From: Prochloron didemni P4-Papua_New_Guinea
Lineage (GTDB): Bacteria > Cyanobacteriota > Cyanobacteriia > Cyanobacteriales > Prochloraceae
Assembly: GCA_000252485.1 (NCBI GenBank)
Contig: JH610998.1
Coordinates: 1 to 46,006, forward strand
Direction of reading: 5' to 3'
Length of the DNA: 46,006 bases
This document shows, piece after piece, positions 23,783-32,905 of this stretch. Under the pieces are notes generated by a model, which was given only the letters and a program-made list of their open reading frames with translations, made no database searches and was not told where the DNA came from. The first letter of the stretch is position 1. Each line of letters starts with the position of its first letter. Both the position numbers and the translations under genes were made by a program.

Positions 23783-26152
23783 TCAACTGCGCAATAATCT
23801 TTCCATTGTCTTCAAGGGAATACGCCAAAAGTATTGACGTTGAAATTGCTCTTCTTCTAATGCTTCGAGAAAAAGAATAATACTTTCTTGCCCATTCTTG
23901 AACCTATCTTCTGTCCAACTCAATTGGATTAATTCTTCTGTTTCCTGCCAATCAAAACCCACGGCAGTTAAGGCTGCTAAACCTAAATCCAAAGCGCGAT
24001 CGCTCGCCCCCAGCTTCCCTTTCAACTGCTCTCTAGTTACCCTTTTCCCAGTCCTACTGAGATATTTAGCAATCCCTACTAACTGTTGCCAAGTTGCTGC
24101 GGAAGACTTGGACTGGGGAGGTGAATAAGTAAGAGCCAGTTTTGCTCCAGCGGCACAAGCCTTGTCATAACCCAACTGCACTTCTTGCCAACTTCGAGGA
24201 CATTCTGCTAAAGCAATAAATTCTTCTTTGCCAGACTCGTTACTAGACCGGTTCTTAGACCAATCTTCTCCTTTCCGCGGACGACAATCGAGAATTAATT
24301 CTTGAGAGGAAATATTCCCATCTCTGAGACTCCCAGCAATACTTTCATTCCTCTCTCTCACCGCAATTAACCGCACTTCATAACGCTTTCTATAAGCATT
24401 AAAATCTAATTCCACAATGGCATCGCATCTAGTTTGTTGAGGCAGTTCTTCCTTATAATGTCCCCACCAAACACCGGGAAAACTCTCTTGTGCCCCCTCA
24501 TCCCAAATTTGAAAAGTAGTTTTGATATATCTTACCTGTTTCCCTTTTAAGTCTTTAGCATTTTTATTCCAAACTCCGTCAAACCAACAGTTTTCAATCA
24601 ATAACTGAGGCACGGGATTGCCCATGCCATAAGGCTCTAATAATTTTAATTCTCGAAACAAGGCTTGGGATAATTCCGAGACAGTTACAGTTAAATCCGC
24701 TTTAACTATGGGTCTCATGGTACTCAAATCCGCAATTTGCTGTCGCAACTGTCTATCTATTCCTTCTCGAAATAAGGCCAGATTCTCTACTGGCAAACTC
24801 AAACCTGCGGCAAAAGGATGTCCCCCGAAACGATGCAATAAATTTGCTTGGGATAAAACTAATTGATATAAATCCAGATTATTAACGGAACGGGCCGAAC
24901 CTCTAGCTAACTGTTTCTGGGTTGTATCCTGTGTATCCTGGCCTGAACTAGAATTTTCTTCGGCCCCAGTAGTCAATAAAATCGTCGGTCTTCCCCATTG
25001 TTGGGCAATTTCTCCGGCTACCAATCCCAAGACTCCCACTTCCCATTGAGGGTCGTCTAAGACAATAACTCCAGTGGTAGATAAATCCATTTGGGCCAGC
25101 TTTTTTTTCGCCGACTCCACAACATCTTTTTGCAAAGACTTGCGCCGAGTATTGGCTAATTCCGCACTGTTGGCTAATTGTTCGCATTCCTTTTTATTTC
25201 TACTGGTAAGTAACCGAACGCAGAAACTAGCATCTCCGTGAATCCGACTCACAGCATTGATTCTCGGACCCAGACCGAAAGAAATATCCATGGGGCGATC
25301 GCCTGTTCTTTGACACAATTGCAATAAACAAGCCACTCCTGGACGCTTAGTTTGCTGCAACCTTTTAATTCCTTGGTGGGCTAAATAGCGACAGTCCCCA
25401 GTCAAACTAACTAAATCCGCCACCAAACCAATAGCCACCAAATCCAACAAATCTTCCACAGGTTGTTGGGGAATTTGGGGAAAACTTGAATATAAAGCTT
25501 CAATTAACTTATAAGCTACTGCCACCCCAGAAAGGTGAAACAAAGGATGAGTTTCGTGAAAATAGCGAGGATTAATTATAGAAACCACCTCTGGTCTTTC
25601 GGGAGGCAAACTGTGGTGGTCGGTAATAATAAGATCTAGACCCAATCCCTGGGCGTAATCAATTTCCCACAGATTGGTACTGCCAGTATCGCAAGTAACA
25701 ATTAGCTTAATTCCCGATGCAGCTAGCTGATCAATTCCCAGCTGATTTAAACCGTGGGATTCCTTGAAGCGATTGGGAATGTAATAAGTTAATTGTTCTT
25801 CCTGGGGAAAAAACTGTCCCAGACCCTCCCAGAGGACGCTAGTAGCCGTAATTCCATCTGCATCAAAGTCCCCCCAAATAGCCACCTTTTCTCCAGCTTC
25901 CCGAGCCGATGCCAAGCGGTTCACGGCCCATTTCATCTCCTGGCCAAAGGCAACAGGACTGGTAGGTTTATAGGCATCTGGGTTGAGAAAAATAGTTAAT
26001 TGTTCCCGAGTTCTAATGTCTCTTTGCCACAATAATTGAGCCAGATAACGGCCATCTGTTGCTGGGGTACAAGTACCAACAGCTTCCAAGAACCATGGGG
26101 GTAGATTTAAAGTGGGCTTTATTTGCCATTGGGAGGTTGAAAGGGCGGACAT
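23783..26152 (-). CDS. recJ: RecJ single-strand-specific 5'-3' exonuclease
   Basis: A 789-aa protein from ATG 26152. The frame continues 19 codons upstream, but that extension (MPTLQLSTVNYQLSTSLLL) is encoded by a CAACTATCAACT repeat. The DHH-family core has GDFDADG (94-100), a TCDTGSTN motif, DHH (178-180), and the DHHA1 motif RFGGHPFAAGLSL. A cyanobacteria-style C-terminal extension follows (about 560-789). Acts in recombination, mismatch and base-excision repair in the cytoplasm. Monocistronic. Confidence 0.95.
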   Translation of the reverse strand: MSALSTSQWQIKPTLNLPPWFLEAVGTCTPATDGRYLAQLLWQRDIRTREQLTIFLNPDAYKPTSPVAFGQEMKWAVNRLASAREAGEKVAIWGDFDADGITATSVLWEGLGQFFPQEEQLTYYIPNRFKESHGLNQLGIDQLAASGIKLIVTCDTGSTNLWEIDYAQGLGLDLIITDHHSLPPERPEVVSIINPRYFHETHPLFHLSGVAVAYKLIEALYSSFPQIPQQPVEDLLDLVAIGLVADLVSLTGDCRYLAHQGIKRLQQTKRPGVACLLQLCQRTGDRPMDISFGLGPRINAVSRIHGDASFCVRLLTSRNKKECEQLANSAELANTRRKSLQKDVVESAKKKLAQMDLSTTGVIVLDDPQWEVGVLGLVAGEIAQQWGRPTILLTTGAEENSSSGQDTQDTTQKQLARGSARSVNNLDLYQLVLSQANLLHRFGGHPFAAGLSLPVENLALFREGIDRQLRQQIADLSTMRPIVKADLTVTVSELSQALFRELKLLEPYGMGNPVPQLLIENCWFDGVWNKNAKDLKGKQVRYIKTTFQIWDEGAQESFPGVWWGHYKEELPQQTRCDAIVELDFNAYRKRYEVRLIAVRERNESIAGSLRDGNISSQELILDCRPRKGEDWSKNRSSNESGKEEFIALAECPRSWQEVQLGYDKACAAGAKLALTYSPPQSKSSAATWQQLVGIAKYLSRTGKRVTREQLKGKLGASDRALDLGLAALTAVGFDWQETEELIQLSWTEDRFKNGQESIILFLEALEEEQFQRQYFWRIPLKTMERLLRS

Positions 26153-26624
26153 GAGCAATAAACTAGTTGATAGTTGATAGTTGACAGTTGACAGTTGTAG
26201 GGTGGGCATCGCCCACCATCGCTGTTTCTTAAAAAGCTAACAATTTAATTAATAACATTGATGTTTTCTTCTTGCCCTGCAAGGTAACGAGTCAAAATTA
26301 TATACAAATAATTTTACACGACTACTTAGTAACGGCTAAGTTTAGTGTCATTGTTAGAATTCTTAAAAATGTGGAATCTGAGCCAAGAAACCGGGTTTCT
26401 GCTATGATTTTAGGGATGAATACCGAAATTTTTGGAAGAAACCCGGTTTCTAACCCCAAACAATTACCTAAATCTATCTAACCATTTTAGCAACTGTAGG
26501 TTGGGTTGAGTTGACAGTTGTAGTTGTAGGGCGCGGCACTGCCCACCATCGCTGTTTCTTGAAAAGGTAAAAGTTAAATTAATAACATGGATGTTTTCTT
26601 ATTTACCTTCCTTCTATAACAAGC
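26153..26624. repeat. Repeat-rich spacer
   Basis: No gene. It contains TTGATAGTTGACAGTTG tandem sequence (26165), two GTAGGGTGGGC/GCCCACC-type palindromes (26199, 26527) followed each time by a related CGCTGTTTCTT...AATTAATAACAT segment, i.e. a local duplication, and the paired AGAAACC palindromes at about 26388-26451. Confidence 0.65.
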
Positions 26625-26810
26625 CTAGAAACCGGGTTTCTCGTCAGGACAAAATGTCAGCTCGTCTTTTGGATTGCGTACAATTGGAGAACGTTCATCA
26701 AAATATAGAGTAACATGGCGAACTTTACCACGCTTTTTGTCTACACGGACTTCAACCCCTCACTTTTTACCTATACGCTTCACTCGTTTAATGAATTCAT
26801 TCTCTCTCAT
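26625..26810 (-). pseudogene. hicA-like toxin pseudogene
   Basis: Read on the minus strand from ATG 26810: MRENEFIKRVKRIGKK, an in-frame TGA (26760-26762), then GVEVRVDKKRGKVRHVTLYF and DERSPIVRNPKDELTFCPDE. This matches the HicA mRNA-interferase fold as found in cyanobacteria (R-x-x-G-V-E-V-R-V-D-x-x-R-G-K-G-S-H-V-x-L-Y). The premature stop, GKVRHV in place of the usual GKGSHV around the catalytic histidine, and replacement of the 3' end by an AGAAACCGGGTTTCT palindrome all indicate inactivation. No HicB gene is adjacent. Confidence 0.7.
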
Positions 26811-26878
26811 ACCAATAGTCTAAACTAAAGCTACAATAGCATAACAATGGAATAAAATTTATAAAAACCGAAAATGAA

Positions 26879-27370
26879 ATGAGCTATTGTTTCAATCCCA
26901 ACTGTCTTTACCAGAACCCTGACGGGAGCAACTTTTGTCAGCGCTGCGGATCTCAATTACTCCTAACAGAACGTTACCGCGCTGTGGAGTTGATTGGGCA
27001 AGGTGGTTTCGGTCGAACTTTTAAGGCGATCGACCAAAATAGGCTCAACACCACCTGCGTCATCAAGCAGTTTTTGCCTTTACCACAAGGTAGCCAAGCA
27101 CTCCAGAAGGCAACAGAAATGTTTCAACAAGAAGCAGTTCTTTTGAGAGATTTGGGGAAGCATGCTCAAATTCCAGATTTGTTAGCCTTTTTTGAAGAGG
27201 AAGGACGACTTTATCTGATTCAAGAATTTGTTGATGGTCAAGATTTGCGCAAGGAACTGACTCTCAGGGGAATATTCTCGGAAGAACAAGTGCGACAAGT
27301 GCTGAAGAGTTTGCTGCCAGTACTTCTCAAATTTGTGTTTACCCAAAGTTTTAAAAAATATGTCGGCTAA
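26879..27370 (+). pseudogene. Ser/Thr protein kinase, 5' fragment
   Basis: From ATG 26879: a zinc-ribbon-like N-terminus CFNPNCLYQNPDGSNFCQRC (4-23), then a Hanks-type kinase N-lobe with glycine loop IGQGGFGRTFKA, catalytic lysine in TCVIKQFLP and hinge LYLIQEFVDGQDLRKEL. Homology ends at KSLLPVL (about 27330), just where the H-R-D catalytic loop should follow; the last 14 residues are read through into the next locus. Without the C-lobe it cannot be an active kinase. The break coincides with the start of xisH-xisI. Confidence 0.75.
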
Positions 27371-27776
27371 AGATCGTTTTCACGAAGCTGTTAAAATAGG
27401 ACTAATTAAAGATGGATGGACTATAACTCACGATCCCCTATCCCTGGATTTTGATAATACTCGAGTTCAAATAGATTTAGCGGGAGAAAAACTGATTGCC
27501 GCAGAGCTAGGATCTGAAAAAATTGCTGTTGAGGTGAAGAGTTTTCTCGCTGCTTCTACCATTTATGAATTTCATTTAGCAGTTGGGCAATGTTTTAGCT
27601 ATAGAATTGCATTGCGAGCGCAAGAAGCAGAACGTAAATTATATCTAGCAGTACCTATTTATATCTACGATAATTTTTTTCGTCGCCCGTTCGCACAACA
27701 AACCATTGAAGAATCGCAAATGAATATATTAGTCTACGATCCTAATGAGGAGGTTATATTGCAGTGGATAAGTTAA
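27360..27776 (+). CDS. xisH: XisH-family protein (PD-(D/E)xK-like)
   Basis: A 138-aa protein from ATG 27360, giving the family start MSAKDRFHEAVKIGLIKDGW. QIDLAGEKLIAAELGSEKIA and VEVKSFL fit a D...E-x-K nuclease-like core. XisH was first described as a factor controlling excision of the Anabaena fdxN element together with XisI; the pair is common in cyanobacteria far from any excision element. Its last codons overlap xisI by 13 nt. The start lies inside the truncated kinase frame. Confidence 0.9.
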   Translation: MSAKDRFHEAVKIGLIKDGWTITHDPLSLDFDNTRVQIDLAGEKLIAAELGSEKIAVEVKSFLAASTIYEFHLAVGQCFSYRIALRAQEAERKLYLAVPIYIYDNFFRRPFAQQTIEESQMNILVYDPNEEVILQWIS

Positions 27777-28096
27777 CTCAATATCGTTGTTGGATTAAGG
27801 AAATCTTGGAAAAGCACAGTCTAGTTAAGCCAGCGGGAAATATAGAAGTTTATAAATTCTTCGATCCTCAGCAAGATCATTATCAAGTTTTTCATGCCGG
27901 ATGGAATAAATATCACCGTATTTTTGGCCCTCTGATTCACATTGATATTATTGACAGTAAAGTGGTAATTCAGTATGATGGAACGGAGGTTGGCGTTGCT
28001 AATGAGTTAGTAGAATTGGGAATACCGAAGCAGGATATTGTCTTAGGGTATCATGCCCCATTTATGCGTCAATATGATGGATTTGGTGTGGGATGA
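27764..28096 (+). CDS. xisI: XisI-family protein
   Basis: A 110-aa protein from GTG 27764, overlapping the end of xisH. MDKLTQYRCWIKEILEKHSL, YQVFHAGWNKYHRIFGPLIH, then IQYDGTEVGVANELVELGIP and KQDIVLGYHAPFMRQYDGFG is the full-length XisI signature. It is the partner of XisH; the overlapping pair looks like a two-component module, possibly toxin-antitoxin-like, but that role is not established. Confidence 0.92.
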   Translation: MDKLTQYRCWIKEILEKHSLVKPAGNIEVYKFFDPQQDHYQVFHAGWNKYHRIFGPLIHIDIIDSKVVIQYDGTEVGVANELVELGIPKQDIVLGYHAPFMRQYDGFGVG

Positions 28097-28300
28097 ACCA
28101 ACAACAAACTATAGCAGTTGACAGTTGATAGTTGACAGTTGATAGTTAATACAATAACCGGTTGGTTGCTAATCCGTGTAGCAATCGTTCTAATATTGCT
28201 ATATAGGGCTTCGCGCTCGTCTATTTACAGATTTTTCTGAGACTCCAAATGTATCAAAGGCTTCAAAATTTAATTGTAACAATACCTTAAGAAGCGCTAT
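28097..28300. repeat. Short-repeat spacer
   Basis: TTGACAGTTGATAGTTGACAG tandem repeats (28118-28145), then AT-rich sequence ending in a GCGCTATAT MITE-type terminus at about 28293-28301. No gene. Confidence 0.5.
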
Positions 28301-28551
28301 ATGATTGAATGAATACTATGATTGAAAACAGCAGCCAACATTTATAAACAACAAACCACCAACGACAAACAACAAACAACAAACTATGATATCATGAATA
28401 CTATGATTGAAAACAGCAGCCAAAATTCATCAACAACAAACCACCAACGACAAACAACAAACAACAAACTATGATATCATGAATACTATGATTGAAAACA
28501 GCAGCCAAAATTCATCAACAACAAACAACAAACAACAAACAACAAACAACC
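28301..28551 (+). repeat. 85-bp tandem repeat leader before a Uma2 gene
   Basis: Units begin at 28301, 28386 and 28471 (period exactly 85 bp). Each contains ATGAATACTATGATTGAAAA, CAGCAGCC and an ACAACAAACAACAAAC tail. The last unit is truncated and runs directly into ATG 28552. A related 71-bp unit precedes ycf54 at 41519. Each unit contains start codons of a short frame (MNTMIENSSQN...). Confidence 0.8.
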
Positions 28552-29103
28552 ATGTCTAGTTTAACTATTCAAGATTTAGATAAATTGCAAACAACTCATC
28601 CCGAGTTACCGATGGAGTTAGTAAGAGGAGAAATTATTGTAATGAGTCCTTCCGGATTAGAATCGGATGAAGTAGCGGCAGAAATTGTGGCTCAATTGCG
28701 CAATTGGGTGAGACCTCGTAAACTAGGTAGAGTAATAGCTTCTAGTGGAGGTTTTCGCTTACCAAATGCTGATGGAGATGTTCGCGCACCAGATGCTTCT
28801 TTTATCCTGGCAGAAAAATTACCTCGCCCTACAGAAGAATATGCTAGTTTAGTCCCAGATTTAATGTTTGAAGTTAAATCTAAGAACGACAGTTTAAAGA
28901 AACTGCGTCAGAAGATAGAAGAATTTATCCAGTTGGGAACTCAAGTTGGAGTATTGGTAGATCCGAGAACTCTAACAATGGAAGTTTATCGTCCTAATGG
29001 AGAGAAAATTGTATTGGGGAATGAAGATGTTCTGGAAGTCCCGGAGTTGCTTCCGGGGTGGCAATTATTTGTTGCTGATGTGTGGGCTCCAGAATTTGAA
29101 TAG
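28552..29103 (+). CDS. Uma2-family (DUF820) putative endonuclease
   Basis: A 183-aa protein from ATG 28552; a 20-codon upstream extension is repeat-encoded. MSSLTIQDLDKLQTTHPELP, then MELVRGEIIVMSPSG and SSGGFRLPNADGDVRAPDAS (Asp81), LMFEVKSKND (Glu107-x-Lys109), and a C-terminal YRPNGEKIVLGNEDVLEVPE are the standard Uma2 layout, a PD-(D/E)xK nuclease fold. The family is hugely expanded in cyanobacteria; its biological role is unclear. Catalytic residues appear intact. Confidence 0.88.
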   Translation: MSSLTIQDLDKLQTTHPELPMELVRGEIIVMSPSGLESDEVAAEIVAQLRNWVRPRKLGRVIASSGGFRLPNADGDVRAPDASFILAEKLPRPTEEYASLVPDLMFEVKSKNDSLKKLRQKIEEFIQLGTQVGVLVDPRTLTMEVYRPNGEKIVLGNEDVLEVPELLPGWQLFVADVWAPEFE

Positions 29104-29111
29104 GATGGATT

Positions 29112-29260
29112 TATAGCAATGAGCAATGAACAATTAACAATGAACAATTAAGAGGTTGATAAGAAAAATGCGCCTTTCGCTTTATACAAAGGTGATACAG
29201 CTAATGTAGTATTTCTATATAGAAGTGTATTATATAAAGACACCAGCGCGAAGCGCTATA
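29112..29260. mobile_element. MITE-C, complete copy
   Basis: 149 bp, TATAGCAATGAGCAATGAAC (29112) to CGCGAAGCGCTATA (29260), in the same orientation as 21548-21698. It lies 8 bp after the Uma2 stop codon. Confidence 0.75.
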
Positions 29261-29403
29261 ATTTAGAAATATTTGATTGAGAAAAAACAATGTTATATTA
29301 TCGGTATCTTGAAATGTTAGATTAATCAGCAAAAGCGATCGCTTCCTAATGCGTGGAAGAATTTTCTTTATCCCACATCCATAGTTCGTACTAAAGGCTG
29401 GGG

Positions 29404-29473
29404 TTAGAAACCGGGTTTCTTTGACAAATTTAATTATGAGTAACGAATATAATAGTAGAAACCCGGTTTCTTG
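29404..29473. repeat. Paired AGAAACCGGGTTTCT palindromes
   Basis: AGAAACCGGGTTTCT (about 29406-29420) and AGAAACCCGGTTTCT (about 29457-29471), the same unit as at 21984 and 26388. Confidence 0.65.
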
Positions 29474-29606
29474 GCTACAATTTATTCAATTCTCTCTTAG
29501 CTAAGACTATCTTCATTACGATGGTTTCGATTCAGTAGATAAATGAGTATTGCAGCAATAGTAATTGCGATCGCATATTAGATAACGGATTTAGATAAAC
29601 TCTGAA

Positions 29607-29750
29607 ATGGTACTTAAACACAAGGCATTTGTATTTGACTACTCCAGTTTCCAAGATGAGCTAATGGATATTTTGGTTAGCTCGTTAAAAACAGAAACAA
29701 CAGATAGGCTCAAGCAGTTCATTTTAGAGAATCTTTCCTCAACAATTTAG
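29607..29750 (+). CDS. Short ORF, probable gene fragment
   Basis: 47 codons from ATG 29607: MVLKHKAFVFDYSSFQDELM, then DILVSSLKTETTDRLKQFIL and ENLSSTI. The composition is protein-like, helical and hydrophilic. It recalls the N-terminus of longer cyanobacterial hypothetical proteins, so this may be a 5' fragment. I do not recognise a function. Confidence 0.35.
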   Translation: MVLKHKAFVFDYSSFQDELMDILVSSLKTETTDRLKQFILENLSSTI

Positions 29751-29794
29751 AGATTATCAAAACTTTAGCCATGAACCACCAGCAAAGGTGAGTT

Positions 29795-30817
29795 CTAAGT
29801 TTTAGTGCCCACTCTCACAACTTCACCACTTTCGGCAGACTGACGAGCAGCATCGGCAACTTTGAGAGCATAGAAACTATCATGAGGAGAAACATAGAGA
29901 GGTTTTCCCTCAAGCAAACAATCTAAAACCATCTTGGTATCTTGATGGAATAACCCCTTTCTACTACCAACTTCCAAAGGTATTTTTTCCTCTCCTCGCA
30001 CCAACATCCCCTCATCCCCCTGGAAAATCAAACTGCCTTTATCTCCATGCAGCTCAAAAGTTCGCTCTCGATGCCAAAAAGTTTCTCCTTTTCCATAGGT
30101 AATTTCCCCTATAACTCCATTGCCGAACCGCAACTGAGCGTGACAGAAACAGGCGCGATAATAATCGGTTTCTGGAATATCCCAATAACGAGACTGACAG
30201 TTAACAGAAACTACAGCACCGAATAAATCTGTAAACCGATGAATGCGAGACAGGGCTCCAGTGAGAGGAAAACCGTATAAAGAGCGATGGTAAGTCCAAC
30301 GACGGGGTGCGGGATGTTGGGGATTAACTGTAATGTAGCGAGCGAAGAAAACATTGCCAATCTCTGGTAAAAATTGACCAATGGCTCGATGCAGTCCCCC
30401 CAGGAGTTCGATATGTTCCACATGTAGGAGCAGATTGGACTTTTCGGCTAAAGCAATCAGCTCTTCAGCTTCTGTGGGGTCCAGAGCGAGAGGATACTCC
30501 ACAATAACGTGCTTACCAGCTTCTAAGGCTCCACGGGCGATCGCCCCATGATTTTTGTTAATGGTGCAAACGATTAATAAATCTATTTGGGGGGACTGAA
30601 CCAACTGAGTCCAGTCTTCAAAAGAAGAGATGGAATAGGTCTGGCAGAATCCTGCTGTTTTTTCCACCGTATTGCCGGTGACGGCGAATAACTCAGCTCG
30701 AGGGTCAGATTGCAAAGCTTTGGCCCTGGAGGAGGCTGCATAGCCAGTGCCAACTAAACCCACCTTCAAAGGCAAGGAACCTGCCCAATTAATACCATTA
30801 CCTTTTATGCTATCCAT
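29795..30817 (-). CDS. Gfo/Idh/MocA-family oxidoreductase
   Basis: A 340-aa protein from ATG 30817 (a six-residue extension to 30835 is less likely). The Rossmann motif KVGLVGTGYAASSRAKAL (about 18-35) binds NAD(P); the nucleotide-domain signature HVIVEYPLALDPTEAEELI corresponds to the E-K-P-L motif, with Y in place of K (EYP). The C-terminal alpha/beta domain begins near VEHIELLGGL. The EKP lysine is normally catalytic, so the E-Y-P variant may indicate altered chemistry, as in biliverdin reductase-like members of the family; that assignment (BvdR) is only a suggestion. Confidence 0.75.
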   Translation of the reverse strand: MDSIKGNGINWAGSLPLKVGLVGTGYAASSRAKALQSDPRAELFAVTGNTVEKTAGFCQTYSISSFEDWTQLVQSPQIDLLIVCTINKNHGAIARGALEAGKHVIVEYPLALDPTEAEELIALAEKSNLLLHVEHIELLGGLHRAIGQFLPEIGNVFFARYITVNPQHPAPRRWTYHRSLYGFPLTGALSRIHRFTDLFGAVVSVNCQSRYWDIPETDYYRACFCHAQLRFGNGVIGEITYGKGETFWHRERTFELHGDKGSLIFQGDEGMLVRGEEKIPLEVGSRKGLFHQDTKMVLDCLLEGKPLYVSPHDSFYALKVADAARQSAESGEVVRVGTKT

Positions 30818-30880
30818 TTTAAACCAAAAATGCAACTAACTAAATTATTTAAATCAATTATTCTACAATAATCGGCAAAA

Positions 30881-30985
30881 TATAGCACTACGCATTTAGG
30901 TTAGGACATTAATAAAGCCTGAAACCTAGTCATAGCCTCTGAATGAATTTTGAATTTTGAATTTTGAATTGCGCGTAGCGCTATA
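30881..30985. mobile_element. MITE-B copy
   Basis: 105 bp from TATAGCACTACGCATTTAGG to GCGCGTAGCGCTATA, with inverted ends TATAGCRCTACGC and an inner TTTTGAATTTTGAATT run. Nearly identical to 39621-39725; a partial copy lies near 6606. The ends resemble those of MITE-C (TATAGC), so the two may use the same transposase. Confidence 0.75.
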
Positions 30986-31173
30986 TAAGCAAAATATATG
31001 TAACAATTCGCTAATCATTAATTTTACTTATCATATAAGCAAAAATTATATTAAATTTGATTAAGCATTTCATTACTAATGCTCTTCAAATAATTGACAT
31101 TTATCCCCTAGTATCAGAAATGGAACACATGAAAAATAGCTTTGCGGTCGGTAGCGACTGCCGTTTTACTTGA

Positions 31174-31482
<309 letters not shown>

Positions 31483-31509
31483 ACCAGGGAGCCGTGCAAA
31501 TCCCCCCAA

Positions 31510-31528
31510 CCCCCCTTAATAAGGGGGG
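31510..31528. terminator. GC-rich hairpin between convergent genes
   Basis: CCCCCC (31510-31515) and GGGGGG (31523-31528) around TTAATAA, 28 bp after the ferredoxin stop and upstream of the end of the convergent DUF790 gene. It could end transcription from both sides, but it also belongs to a dispersed CCCCCTTAATAAGGGGG repeat type (34647, 37200, 42996). Confidence 0.4.
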
Positions 31529-31597
31529 AGCAATCCAAATGATTTTGGGGAAGATTATCTGCACCGCCATGAAAGGGCGCACTAACCTGCGCCTCTA

Positions 31598-32818
31598 CTA
31601 GTTCTCTGCCAAAATCTCCAATACTGTCTTGGGTAGCAATTTCTCTTTAAACCAGACAATCTTCACTGACAGGTTCTGAAAGTTGACTCCTGCTTTTTCC
31701 AGATTGAGACGTTCTGAAATTGCTAGAATTAAATTCGAGCCTTCAGCCCGACTGGCTTGAGCAAATTTCTTTCTTAAATATTCCGGTCGCCAATAACCGA
31801 CAATTTCCAGCAAAAATTCCCGACCGTCGGGATGAATGAGGCGAAAATCGGGAATAATGACACTACCGGGAATGGGAATCAATTCTACTTCTCTTTCTAA
31901 GATCCAATCCGTTTTGGTTTTCGACCAGCGTTGAGCAAAAGATTTCTCCAGCATGCTGTCATAGGGTTTCCCTGGAGGATAGTGACTGTTCAAACCGCAT
32001 TTATGGTTGAGGCTAAACCGTCCGGTTTTCAGATTGCCGCTATAAGAGTCCCGAGTTTGCAATTTTGCTTTCAGACTCCATTTACTCACATGAAGTAGAG
32101 CAGGTAAAAGTTTGGCAATAGCTAAACCGTAACGAGTGCTGGGTTTAAATAAGCTGGTAGGTCCATCGATAGTGATGGTAAAACCGGTATCAGCATCTCC
32201 TTCAATATAACTCATCAATTGAAAGAGCTTGAGATAGCGAAAGAGTAATTTATACTGTCCGGGAACGTTACGATGAGCATTGATAATAATCTCGGTGGCC
32301 CGGTAAAAGACACCTTGCACTTGAGAGAGATTGTAGCGATGAATGAGTGCTTCTGGTGTTGGTGGGTCGAACTGAGTGAGAATGCGATTTTCTTGCAAGT
32401 CGGCGTACAGTCCGGTTTCAATGTGTGTGGGTAAAACTTCCCGATTTAATTCCTTGCTGAGAGTGCTAGCTAAAGTTTCCAGAGTGCCATGGCGCTGTTG
32501 GGGAGTAGCCGCACTGTTGGCAGCGAGGGCAAAAATCCTGCGTCTGAGTAATGGGGGTTCTAGGGGACTGATGATTTCAAAGGTAGAAAAGCTATTTTTG
32601 AGCAAATGAGCCAGTCCTCTTTTAACTCGGTAGTCAGGACTATCCCCTTCTAATTCTTGCAGTTTTTTTAACAGCTCTCCTTGGGTTTTACCTTGATAAT
32701 CTTGGAAACATTCAATGTGGTCAGTTGAAAGGGCGATCGCCCTTTCATCCAAATACAACTTTTTCGGTACTACTGTCTCCCCGTTATAACGGTAAATCAG
32801 CAACTCACTAGGCAACAT
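31598..32818 (-). CDS. DUF790 family, Bax1-like nuclease
   Basis: A 406-aa protein from ATG 32818; 23 further upstream codons ([14 protein letters not shown]...) are read from an AACAACCAAC repeat and rejected. MLPSELLIYRYNGETVVPKK is the typical DUF790 start. The C-terminal half has a PD-(D/E)xK-like core: VIIPDFRLIHPDGREFLLEI, then VGYWRPEYLRKK. DUF790 contains archaeal Bax1, a structure-specific nuclease working with the XPB helicase. No XPB gene is in the window. Likely a DNA-repair nuclease; recJ and uvrB lie within 10 kb but not in one operon. Confidence 0.8.
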   Translation of the reverse strand: MLPSELLIYRYNGETVVPKKLYLDERAIALSTDHIECFQDYQGKTQGELLKKLQELEGDSPDYRVKRGLAHLLKNSFSTFEIISPLEPPLLRRRIFALAANSAATPQQRHGTLETLASTLSKELNREVLPTHIETGLYADLQENRILTQFDPPTPEALIHRYNLSQVQGVFYRATEIIINAHRNVPGQYKLLFRYLKLFQLMSYIEGDADTGFTITIDGPTSLFKPSTRYGLAIAKLLPALLHVSKWSLKAKLQTRDSYSGNLKTGRFSLNHKCGLNSHYPPGKPYDSMLEKSFAQRWSKTKTDWILEREVELIPIPGSVIIPDFRLIHPDGREFLLEIVGYWRPEYLRKKFAQASRAEGSNLILAISERLNLEKAGVNFQNLSVKIVWFKEKLLPKTVLEILAEN

Positions 32819-32905
32819 TAATTGGTTGTTGGTTGTTGGTTGTTGGTTGTTGGTTGTTGGTTGTTTGTTGTTGGTTGTTTGTGGCACAGGCTTCTAGCCT
32901 GTGGT
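32819..32905. repeat. TTGGTTGTTGG tandem repeat
   Basis: About 60 bp of TTGGTTGTTGGTTG units abutting the DUF790 start codon, followed by a GCACAGGCTTCTAGCCTGTG palindrome (32883-32902). Confidence 0.7.

Noticed and set aside
28301-28551. CRISPR array
   Set aside because: The 85-bp and 71-bp tandem units have no unique spacers and no palindromic direct repeat; they are ordinary tandem repeats.
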